From an uncultured Clostridia bacterium (GTDB lineage Bacteria > Bacillota > Clostridia > Oscillospirales > Ruminococcaceae): 20,532 bases of DNA. This document shows, one piece after another, positions 8,418 through 13,807 of the stretch; position 1 is the stretch's first letter, and every line of letters starts with the position of its first letter. Location: contig CANRHA010000004.1 in NCBI GenBank assembly GCA_947630315.1, positions 1 through 20,532 on the forward strand, read 5' to 3'. The translations under genes and the position numbers were made by a program. A model generated the notes under the pieces. That model saw nothing but the letters and a program-made list of their open reading frames with translations. It was not told the DNA's origin and made no database searches.

Positions 8418-8450
8418 AGAAAGGTCGGAACTGTCAATTCCAACCTTTCT
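8418..8450 (-). promoter_or_regulatory. Leader hairpin of the rimP-nusA operon
   Basis: Inverted repeat 8418-8430 with 8438-8450 around a 7-base loop. On the minus-strand RNA all 13 positions pair: AGAAAGGU, then a U.G wobble, then GGAA. On the plus strand the same position is a C/A mismatch, so the structure favours the sense RNA of this operon. It starts close to the predicted transcription start and ends about 25 bases before the rimP ribosome binding site. No U-run follows, so it is not a simple terminator. Confidence 0.6.
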
Positions 8451-8469
8451 CATAACGTATTACCTTATT

Positions 8470-8497
8470 ATTATAACACACTTTTTCAGAATTGCAA
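8470..8497 (-). promoter_or_regulatory. Sigma-A promoter of the rimP-nusA-infB operon
   Basis: Minus strand -35 TTGCAA (8492-8497), 16-base spacer, -10 TATAAT (8470-8475). Transcription should start near 8463, giving a leader of about 84 bases before rimP. An A/T-rich stretch lies upstream of the -35. Confidence 0.75.
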
Positions 8498-8536
8498 GGG
8501 GTTTTGCGAAAAATTTTCCAACAAAATCGCAATTCT
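8488..8536. repeat. Imperfect inverted repeat over the rimP promoter -35 region
   Basis: AGAATTGC (8488-8495) pairs perfectly with GCAATTCT (8529-8536). Inside, TTTTG and CAAAA can extend the stem with bulges. The left arm contains part of the -35 element of the rimP promoter. The repeat lies between the upstream membrane protein gene and the operon, so it could be an operator or part of a weak terminator. Confidence 0.4.
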
Positions 8537-8555
8537 GCGCCTTTTTCCCGGCGCA
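8536..8555 (-). terminator. Possible weak terminator of the SipW-like gene
   Basis: Hairpin TGCGCC/GGCGCA with an 8-base loop, 20 bases after the stop codon of the membrane protein gene. The following minus-strand sequence has only a short T stretch (GATTTTG), so termination may be inefficient and read-through into rimP is possible. Confidence 0.35.
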
Positions 8556-8575
8556 TATAAACATAACGCCTTAAA

Positions 8576-9625
8576 TTACTGATCGGAGAGCCTCTTTTTC
8601 TCCTCCTCCAAAAGCTTTATAAGCTCGTCTATCCTTGAAGCGGAAAGCTCGCCCGCGGAGGAATCTACCGGCTTTTTCTCCTCGGGCTTAGGCTCGGCGG
8701 GTTTAGCCTCGGCGGCCTTTACCTCTGAAACCGCCTCGCGCAGGCTCTCTATCGCCTGTGAAACATCAGGCTTGGGGGAGGTATCGGCGTCTAACCTTAT
8801 CGGGTCGAGGCTTATTTCGGGCGCCTCGATAACTCCGGTGCTCTCCAAAACAGTGTTGTTAAGCTTGTCGTTTGCCTTTCTGAGCTGCTTTTCAACATAG
8901 CGCTCCTCTTTTGCAACATCTACCGGCGCCTGAATGTTCTCGCGCTCGGGAGAAATATCTTCGGGATCGGGGCCGCCGCCTACTCTGAATATCGGCTCGG
9001 AACGCTCCTCGCGGGGAGTTACCGGCTTGACCTTTGTCTTGCGGGTCTGCGAGGATTCGCCGCGCCATCTGTCCGAACCGTCGGCCCTGCGGCGGGAAAG
9101 AAGCAGCATTCCGACCTCGTAGGCGATTATAAGCAGGCATGGGATGATCACTATAGTCATCATTCCCGCCTTAGACGAGGCAAAGCGTATCACTCCGCCG
9201 AGGAAGGTGTCGTATGTTCTCGCAACGCCCACTATATCCGACTGGGAGATGCCCCATGTTCTGTCGTCGGTGGCGTTGTCATATTTTACAAGGTAGCGGA
9301 CGTCGCCGGTCTCGTCGGTCTCGGTGCCTATAAAGCGTATGACGTAAAGCTCGTCCTCAATGTTGCATAAAATGACGCTTTTGGCGCTGGGGTCGGGCAG
9401 AGTGCCCTCCTCGACAAAAACAGCCGAGCCTTCGGGGATCTTAGGCTCCATTCGGGCGTTTGTGACTACATAAACGCGGTAGCCGAACAGCTTAGGCGCC
9501 GCCCCCTCCTTGCGGAAGATCCCGAAAATCACAAAGGTAAGGATTATTAGGACCGCGAGAATAAAGATCACAACTATACCGACTATCTGAACGGGACTGC
9601 GCTTAGGCTTAGTCTCTTGAAACAT
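8576..9625 (-). CDS. SipW-like signal-peptidase-fold membrane protein, predicted inactive
   Basis: A 349-residue protein from the ATG at 9625, which has AAGGA 9 bases upstream. Predicted layout: membrane helix at about 12-37, outside domain 38-153, second helix 155-176, then a cytoplasmic Lys/Glu/Pro-rich tail 177-349 ending in an amphipathic helix. The outside domain follows the S26B (SipW-type) signal peptidase pattern: VTNARMEPKIPEGSAVFVE aligns with the family's SGSMEPTxxxGSxVxV, and YVIRF with its THRI. The segment YLVKYDNATDD...DIVGV and the C-terminal helix also fit. The catalytic Ser position is Arg58 and the His position is Ile96, so peptidase activity is unlikely. The long tail is unusual for the family. 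It may be a scaffold or sensor; its function is unknown. It has its own promoter. Confidence 0.7.
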   Translation of the reverse strand: MFQETKPKRSPVQIVGIVVIFILAVLIILTFVIFGIFRKEGAAPKLFGYRVYVVTNARMEPKIPEGSAVFVEEGTLPDPSAKSVILCNIEDELYVIRFIGTETDETGDVRYLVKYDNATDDRTWGISQSDIVGVARTYDTFLGGVIRFASSKAGMMTIVIIPCLLIIAYEVGMLLLSRRRADGSDRWRGESSQTRKTKVKPVTPREERSEPIFRVGGGPDPEDISPERENIQAPVDVAKEERYVEKQLRKANDKLNNTVLESTGVIEAPEISLDPIRLDADTSPKPDVSQAIESLREAVSEVKAAEAKPAEPKPEEKKPVDSSAGELSASRIDELIKLLEEEKKRLSDQ

Positions 9626-9702
9626 AAACTGACATCCTTTCAATTATATACTCCAAGTTTAATTTTTTCCAAATCATGCCGTTTACATAGCAATGCAAAT
9701 AT

Positions 9703-9731
9703 AGTATATCACACTATTTCGGATAAAGCAA
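9703..9731 (-). promoter_or_regulatory. Promoter of the SipW-like gene
   Basis: Minus strand -35 TTGCTT (9726-9731), 17-base spacer, -10 TATACT (9703-9708). It lies about 80 bases upstream of the ATG at 9625. Confidence 0.7.
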
Positions 9732-9775
9732 ACATTTTTGTCGATTTCGGGAAAAAATTTTTTCTTAATTTTTTG

Positions 9776-9804
9776 TTGACATTCACGGAGTTTAAGTATA
9801 TAAT
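9776..9804 (+). promoter_or_regulatory. Consensus promoter of the tRNA pair
   Basis: TTGACA (9776-9781), 17-base spacer, TATAAT (9799-9804): a perfect sigma-A consensus. The transcription start is expected about 7 bases before the first tRNA base, so the 5' leader is very short. Confidence 0.9.
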
Positions 9805-9817
9805 ATCTTTTGACCCT

Positions 9818-9893
9818 GCCGGAATAGCTCAGTTGGTAGAGCAGCGCATTCGTAATGCGCAGGTCGCGTGTTCGAGTCACGTTTCCGGCTCCA
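9818..9893 (+). tRNA. tRNA-Thr (anticodon CGT)
   Basis: A 76-base cloverleaf with CCA encoded. The acceptor stem GCCGGAA/TTCCGGC is perfect, and the D arm is GCTC...GAGC. The anticodon stem GCGCA/TGCGC encloses the loop TTCGTAA, and the T arm GCGTG/CACGT encloses TTCGAGT. The anticodon CGT reads ACG codons (Thr). The discriminator base is T. Confidence 0.97.
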
Positions 9894-9912
9894 CAGCCTT
9901 CCGGCTCAATAT

Positions 9913-9986
9913 GCAGGCGTAGTTTAGTGGCAGAACTTCAGCTTCCCAAGCTGACCGTGCGGGTTCGATTCCCGTCGCTTGCTCCA
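9913..9986 (+). tRNA. tRNA-Gly (anticodon CCC)
   Basis: A 74-base cloverleaf with CCA encoded. The acceptor stem GCAGGCG/CGCTTGC has one G.T wobble. The D arm is GTTT/GAAC. The anticodon stem TCAGC/GCTGA encloses TTCCCAA, and the T arm GCGGG/CCCGT encloses TTCGATT. The anticodon CCC reads GGG codons (Gly). The discriminator is T, as usual for bacterial tRNA-Gly. It lies 19 bases after tRNA-Thr on the same transcript. Confidence 0.97.
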
Positions 9987-9992
9987 AAAAAT

Positions 9993-10019
9993 GAGCTTCC
10001 CGCGGGAGGCTCGTTTTTT
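9993..10019 (+). terminator. Terminator of the tRNA pair
   Basis: Hairpin GAGCTTCC/GGAGGCTC (one U.G pair) with loop CGCG, followed by G and six T, starting 7 bases after the tRNA-Gly CCA. Confidence 0.85.
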
Positions 10020-10046
10020 ATGCGACCGTTTCGGTCGCATAAAAAA
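10014..10046. repeat. Perfect 15-bp palindrome sharing the terminator T-run
   Basis: TTTTTTATGCGACCG (10014-10028), loop TTT, then its exact reverse complement (10032-10046). The left T-run is also the T-run of the tRNA terminator. On the minus strand the structure is a GC stem followed by six T, so it could stop transcription arriving from the right. Confidence 0.7.
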
Positions 10047-10051
10047 GAAGA

Positions 10052-10079
10052 CAGAAATCAGAAGTCAGAAGTCAGATTT
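10052..10079. repeat. 7-nt tandem repeat, four units (CAGAAGT type)
   Basis: Units CAGAAAT, CAGAAGT, CAGAAGT, CAGATTT in exact 7-base register. The first unit is part of a 13-base direct repeat GAAGACAGAAATC, found at 10047-10059 and again at 10126-10138. It lies in the non-coding spacer between the tRNAs and the Nudix gene. Confidence 0.7.
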
Positions 10080-10084
10080 AATGT

Positions 10085-10099
10085 GTCGCCTGAGGCGAC
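10085..10099. repeat. Short perfect hairpin in the tRNA-Nudix spacer
   Basis: GTCGCC, loop TGA, GGCGAC. It lies between the two copies of the 13-base direct repeat. No T-run follows, so it is not a typical terminator. Confidence 0.45.
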
Positions 10100-10160
10100 G
10101 GATCGAAATGGACAAGCGATAGGCGGAAGACAGAAATCGGATTTTTCTTCATCAAAGATA

Positions 10161-10189
10161 TTGCAAAATCCGCGCGGGCGTGATATAAT
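10161..10189 (+). promoter_or_regulatory. Promoter of the Ap4A-hydrolase-like Nudix gene
   Basis: -35 TTGCAA (10161-10166), 17-base spacer, -10 TATAAT (10184-10189) preceded by TG at 10181-10182 (extended -10 pattern TGnTATAAT). It lies about 55 bases upstream of the ATG. Confidence 0.75.
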
Positions 10190-10244
10190 AAAACCGAATA
10201 TTACTACGGCGGGCGAAACGTCCGCAAGAAAGGCAAAAATTGAG

Positions 10245-10649
10245 ATGTTGCATGAAAAATCGTGCGGGGCGATAGTCTACCGCAAGTTTCACGGCAATAC
10301 GGAGATTCTGCTGATCAAACATATCAACAGCGGGCACTGGTCCTTCCCCAAAGGCCATGTTGAGGCCGGGGAGACCGAGGTTGAAACCGCTCACCGCGAG
10401 GTTTTGGAGGAGACGGGCATCGACGCCATCATCGATTCAAGCTTCCGCGAGACCGTTTCATACTCTCCGAAAAGGGGAACTCAGAAGATAGTCGTGTACT
10501 TCTTGGGAAAGGCTAAGAACACCGATTACGTTCCTCAGGAGGAGGAGATCGCCGACATCCGCTGGGTCGAGATCGGCAGGGCGCAGAACGTATTGACCTA
10601 CGAAAACGACAAGAGTATCGTAAGCAAGGCGCGCACCGTTATCGCGTAG
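10245..10649 (+). CDS. Nudix hydrolase, bis(5'-nucleosyl)-tetraphosphatase-like
   Basis: A 134-residue cytoplasmic Nudix protein from the ATG at 10245, with AAAGG about 11 bases upstream. The complete Nudix box lies at residues 37-59: G37, E43, R51, E52, E55, E56, G58. The N-terminal KSCGAIVYRK and the HINSGHWSFPKGHVE stretch before the box fit the asymmetrical Ap4A hydrolase-like subfamily, which cleaves Ap4A to ATP and AMP. Substrate assignment within Nudix proteins is uncertain, so Ap4A is an inference. It is monocistronic, with its own promoter, and convergent with spoVG. An in-frame extension upstream runs back through tRNA-Gly and is not coding. Confidence 0.88.
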   Translation: MLHEKSCGAIVYRKFHGNTEILLIKHINSGHWSFPKGHVEAGETEVETAHREVLEETGIDAIIDSSFRETVSYSPKRGTQKIVVYFLGKAKNTDYVPQEEEIADIRWVEIGRAQNVLTYENDKSIVSKARTVIA

Positions 10650-10653
10650 CCAA

Positions 10654-10685
10654 AAAGGTCAGAGCCGCCTTAAGCTCTGACCTTT
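10654..10685. terminator. Bidirectional terminator between Nudix gene and spoVG
   Basis: 12-bp perfect stem AAAGGTCAGAGC/GCTCTGACCTTT with an 8-base loop, 4 bases after the Nudix stop. On the minus strand it ends in five T, so it is better as the spoVG terminator. On the plus strand only AAGTTTG follows. Confidence 0.75.
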
Positions 10686-10716
10686 AAGTTTGTTCGGGAG
10701 AGGACGCTCTTAAACT

Positions 10717-10751
10717 CTAATATCTAACACCTAACATCTAATACCTAATTC
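10717..10751. repeat. 7-nt tandem repeat, five units (CTAAYAY)
   Basis: Units CTAATAT, CTAACAC, CTAACAT, CTAATAC, CTAATTC in exact 7-base register. The last unit runs into the spoVG stop codon (10750-10752). On the minus strand it reads as variants of RTRTTAG. No function is evident. Confidence 0.75.
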
Positions 10752-11022
10752 AGCTGGGCGCGGCTTCGCTGAGCGCCTTCTGATAGGCCGAAAGTATCTC
10801 GCTTTCTATCTTTTCCCGCGCTTCCGCCGATATCGGGTGGACAATATCCCTGAAGGCCCCGGTGTCGTCTCTGCGCGACGGCATGGCCACAAACAGCCTG
10901 CCGTCTCCCTGGACCACCTTTATGTCATGAACGGCAAAGGCGTCGTCAAAGGTCACGCTTATAATTCCCTTAAGCCTGCCTTCGGGTATGAGTTTGCGTA
11001 CTTTTATACTTGTGATATTCAT
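10750..11022 (-). CDS. spoVG: Septation/sporulation regulator SpoVG
   Basis: Small nucleic-acid-binding regulator. SpoVG homologues bind DNA and RNA and influence septation, sporulation and surface traits in Firmicutes. The 90 residues match the family (84-100). Seen: MNITSIKVRKL, GRLKGIISVTFDDAFAVHDIKVVQGDGRLFVAMPSRR and FRDIVHPISAEAREKIE, almost the whole SpoVG signature. AAAGGAAG lies about 8 bases before the ATG. It is divergent from murC, with 121 bases between. I find no convincing sigma-A or sigma-H promoter for it in that gap. Its stop codon is embedded in the heptad repeat. Confidence 0.96.
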   Translation of the reverse strand: MNITSIKVRKLIPEGRLKGIISVTFDDAFAVHDIKVVQGDGRLFVAMPSRRDDTGAFRDIVHPISAEAREKIESEILSAYQKALSEAAPS

Positions 11023-11143
11023 TTTCTGCGCTTCCTTTCAGTGTTGACTTTTTCTCTGCAAGGATATTTTTGGCACGGCGTGAATATTTTATGCGCAGAC
11101 GGCGGTAAAATTTAATCAAAAGAACACTTGGGAGTGATAACTA

Positions 11144-12526
11144 ATGTCTCAGCTCGGCATTTTAGAGGGCAAAAAACACATTCACTTTATGGGGATAGGC
11201 GGCAGCGGAATGTTCCCGCTGGCGCAGATTCTTCACGAAATGGGATTTTATCTCACAGGTTCCGACAACAACGAGACCGAAACGCTCGATCTTGTCAGAA
11301 AAATGGGGATACCCGTCTATCTCGGTCAGCGCGCAGAAAACATCTCGGGCGCAGACCTTATCGTACACACCTCGGCAATTATGGCCGACAACCCCGAAAT
11401 GATAGCCGCGCGCGCCTCGGGAGTGCCGGTGCTTGAAAGAAAAGACCTCCTCGGCCTCGTTTCAAGCTGGTACTCCGACGCAATATGCGTCTGCGGAACC
11501 CACGGCAAGACCACAACCACCGCCATGACCGCGCAGATACTCCACGAATGGGGAAACGACTTCGGCTGCGTTATAGGCGGAAAACTCCCGATAATCGGCG
11601 GCTCGGGCCGGCGGGGCAGCTCGGATATAATGGTGTGCGAGGCCGACGAGTATGTGGATACGTTTTTAAAGCTCAGCCCCGATACGGCCGTTATCCTGAA
11701 TATCGACGAGGATCACCTTGAATACTTCAAGAGCCTTGACAACCTCATAAATTCCTTCCATAAGTTTGCCTCGATGGCGACAAAGCGGGTAATTTACAAC
11801 GCCGGCGACAAGAACACCCTCAGAGCCGTCGAGGGGATATCCCCCGAAAAGAAGATAAGCTTCGGCTGGAGCGATACCTGCGACTACTACCCCGCAAACA
11901 TAAGAAGCAGCGGGCTTCTGACCGAATTTGACGTTTACCGCCGGGGCGAAAAGATACTCAGCACCGCTATACACGTTCCGGGCAGGCACAACGTTTTGAA
12001 CGCCGTTGCGGCGATCGCCGCCTCCGAGTCGGTGGGAGTGCCGAACGGCACCGCCGCAAAGGGGATATCAGAGTTCAAGGGCGCGCTGCGCAGGTTTGAA
12101 AAAATAGCCGAGATCGGCGGCGTTACGATATGCGACGACTACGCCCACCACCCCGCAGAGATCGCCGCCACTCTTAAAGCCGCAAAAGAGCTCGGATTCA
12201 AAAGGATAATCGCCGTGCACCAGCCCTTTACCTATTCAAGGACGTACCGCCTGTTAAACGACTTCGCCGCGGCGCTTTCAAACGCCGACGAGGCGGTCCT
12301 GACGGAGATCATGGGCTCGCGGGAGAAAAATACCTACAACATCTACTCGGCCGATCTCGCCGCCGTTACCCCGAACTGCACCCTTACCCCGACGTTTCCC
12401 GAATGCGTGGCGTATCTTAAAGATCACGCAAGGCCGGGGGATCTGATAATCACCCTCGGCTGCGGAGACATCTATAAAGTCGCAAAAGAACTCGCAAAAG
12501 AGCTTGCAAACGGCGCGGATATGTGA
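11144..12526 (+). CDS. murC: UDP-N-acetylmuramate--L-alanine ligase MurC
   Basis: ATP-dependent cytoplasmic ligase that adds L-Ala to UDP-MurNAc, the first amino acid of the peptidoglycan stem. The 460 residues are normal. Seen: the N-terminal Rossmann motif HFMGIGGSGMFPLAQIL, VHTSAI, the Mur ligase ATP loop GTHGKTTTT (118-126), NIDEDHLEYF in the central domain, PGRHNVLNAVAAIA, and DDYAHHPAEI in the C-terminal domain, which marks MurC. GGGAG lies 9 bases before the ATG. A -35-like TTGACT is at 11044-11049, but no -10 at proper distance is clear. lexA follows 39 bases later on the same strand. Confidence 0.97.
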   Translation: MSQLGILEGKKHIHFMGIGGSGMFPLAQILHEMGFYLTGSDNNETETLDLVRKMGIPVYLGQRAENISGADLIVHTSAIMADNPEMIAARASGVPVLERKDLLGLVSSWYSDAICVCGTHGKTTTTAMTAQILHEWGNDFGCVIGGKLPIIGGSGRRGSSDIMVCEADEYVDTFLKLSPDTAVILNIDEDHLEYFKSLDNLINSFHKFASMATKRVIYNAGDKNTLRAVEGISPEKKISFGWSDTCDYYPANIRSSGLLTEFDVYRRGEKILSTAIHVPGRHNVLNAVAAIAASESVGVPNGTAAKGISEFKGALRRFEKIAEIGGVTICDDYAHHPAEIAATLKAAKELGFKRIIAVHQPFTYSRTYRLLNDFAAALSNADEAVLTEIMGSREKNTYNIYSADLAAVTPNCTLTPTFPECVAYLKDHARPGDLIITLGCGDIYKVAKELAKELANGADM

Positions 12527-12537
12527 TAATATAATAC

Positions 12538-12549
12538 AAACAGACGTTC
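12538..12549. promoter_or_regulatory. LexA-box-like site before lexA
   Basis: AAAC-AGAC-GTTC, one base from the Firmicute LexA box core GAACnnnnGTTC. It lies just after a TATAAT (12530-12535) and before the lexA ribosome binding site GGGAGG (12551-12556), where an autoregulatory operator would be expected. Confidence 0.45.
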
Positions 12550-12565
12550 AGGGAGGCGCGGCGCT

Positions 12566-13156
12566 ATGAAGCTCAACGACAGAGACAGGCAGGTTTACGA
12601 GTATATCCGCGAGAGGTTAGGCGAAGGCTGCGCGCCCTCGGTGCGTGAAATTTGCAGCGAGCTTAATATCCCCTCGACCTCCTCCGCCCACTACAGCCTT
12701 AAAAAGCTGATCGCCGCCGGGCTTATCGAACAGCAGGGCGAAAAGCTCAACCGCGCGATACGCTTAAGCGGCAGCGGAAGCACTCAGGTCCCGCTTATAG
12801 GAACCGTTACCGCCGGGCAGCCGATAACCGCCGTTGAACACATCGAGGGCTACCTCGGTTTTAAACCTAACAGGCACTATGACGGCGAACTTTTTGCGTT
12901 AAAGGTCCGGGGCGAATCTATGATAAACGCCGCCATACTTGACGGCGATACGGTTATCGTCGAGCGGACTCCGGTTGCGGAAAACGGCGAGATAGTCGTT
13001 GCCCTGACCGACGAGGGCGAGGCGACGGTTAAAAGATTCTACCGCGAAAACGGACATTTCAGACTTCAACCCGAAAACGACAGCATGGAGCCTATTATCC
13101 TCGACGAGGTTTCGGTACTCGGCAGGGTAGTGGCGGTAATGAGATATATAGAATAA
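12566..13156 (+). CDS. lexA: SOS repressor LexA
   Basis: Transcriptional repressor of the SOS response that self-cleaves with activated RecA. The 196 residues are close to the usual 200-210. The N-terminal winged helix (1-65) shows PSVREICSELNIPSTSSAHYSLKKL. The S24 peptidase domain contains the cleavage bond A83-G84 in GTVTAGQPI, the nucleophile S118 in RGESMINAAI, and the general base K156 in EATVKRFY. All the catalytic pieces are present. GGGAGG lies 9 bases before the ATG. A promoter in the end of murC is plausible (TATAAT at 12530-12535), but its -35 is poorly spaced. A one-mismatch LexA box is at 12538-12549. Confidence 0.96.
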   Translation: MKLNDRDRQVYEYIRERLGEGCAPSVREICSELNIPSTSSAHYSLKKLIAAGLIEQQGEKLNRAIRLSGSGSTQVPLIGTVTAGQPITAVEHIEGYLGFKPNRHYDGELFALKVRGESMINAAILDGDTVIVERTPVAENGEIVVALTDEGEATVKRFYRENGHFRLQPENDSMEPIILDEVSVLGRVVAVMRYIE

Positions 13157-13175
13157 AAAAGAAGAGGTGATATGT

Positions 13176-13739
13176 ATGGAACCGGAGCATCTTTACGAAC
13201 AGACTCTTTCGAGCGAACAGATCTACAACGGCGTTGTTGTAAAGCTTTTTCGCGACGACGTAATGCTTGAAAACGGGCAAAAAACTATCCGCGAGGTGAT
13301 CCGCCACCCGGGCGGGGTGTGCGTTCTGCCGATCGACGACAAGGGGAACATATACATGGTAAAACAGTTTCGGTACCCCTTCGGCGAGGTTTTGCTTGAA
13401 ATCCCCGCCGGAAAGAAAGAACCCGGCGAGGAGCCGCTCGAATGCGGAATGAGAGAGCTTGGCGAGGAGATAGGCGCGAGCGCGAAAAAGTACACCCTTA
13501 TAGGCAAGCTTTACCCGACCGTCGCCTACGACACCGAGGTTATATGGATGTTTTTGGCGCAGGGGCTTACTTTCTCGGGCGAGCAGCACCTTGACGCCGA
13601 GGAGTTTGTAGATGTCGTCAAGCTGCCCTACGAGCAGGCGCTTAAGATGGTCCTGAACGACGAGATACCCGACTCAAAAACTCAGCTGGCTATACTCCGC
13701 GCAAAGGCTATCCTTGAAAAGGAAAAGGAGAAAAAGTGA
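13176..13739 (+). CDS. nudF: Nudix hydrolase, ADP-ribose pyrophosphatase-like
   Basis: Cytoplasmic Nudix enzyme expected to split ADP-ribose into AMP and ribose 5-phosphate. The ATG at 13176 (187 aa) has AAGAGG ending 8 bases upstream. An in-frame GTG at 13167 overlaps that ribosome binding site and is less likely. Seen: the N-terminal GVVVKLFRDDVMLENG and VIRHPGGVCVLPI, then YMVKQFRYPFGEVLLEIPAGK, which is the typical ADPRase region. The complete Nudix box spans residues 79-101 (G79, E85, R93, E94, E97, E98, G100). The length and motifs match B. subtilis NudF. It begins 19 bases after lexA, so co-transcription is likely, and a strong terminator follows. Confidence 0.9.
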   Translation: MEPEHLYEQTLSSEQIYNGVVVKLFRDDVMLENGQKTIREVIRHPGGVCVLPIDDKGNIYMVKQFRYPFGEVLLEIPAGKKEPGEEPLECGMRELGEEIGASAKKYTLIGKLYPTVAYDTEVIWMFLAQGLTFSGEQHLDAEEFVDVVKLPYEQALKMVLNDEIPDSKTQLAILRAKAILEKEKEKK

Positions 13740-13763
13740 TCCCCGAAAATCTACATAAAAAAC

Positions 13764-13800
13764 AAGCCGCAGGGGCTAAATCCTGCGGCTTATATTTTTG
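13764..13800. terminator. Bidirectional terminator between nudF and serA
   Basis: 10-bp perfect stem AAGCCGCAGG/CCTGCGGCTT with an 8-base loop. The plus strand is followed by ATATTTTTG and the minus strand by G and six T. It serves two convergent transcripts. Confidence 0.9.
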
Positions 13801-13807
13801 TTGCTTA

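Noticed and set aside
9855..10244. Upstream in-frame extension of the Nudix gene
   Set aside because: It runs through tRNA-Gly, its terminator and the Nudix promoter, and the extra residues have no recognisable content.
10052..10751. CRISPR array
   Set aside because: The repeated units are only 7 bases, without spacers, and there are no cas genes.
11023..11143. Sigma-H or sigma-A promoter for spoVG and murC
   Set aside because: I find isolated elements (TTGACT at 11044-11049, TAAAAT at 11106-11111) but no pair with proper spacing on either strand.
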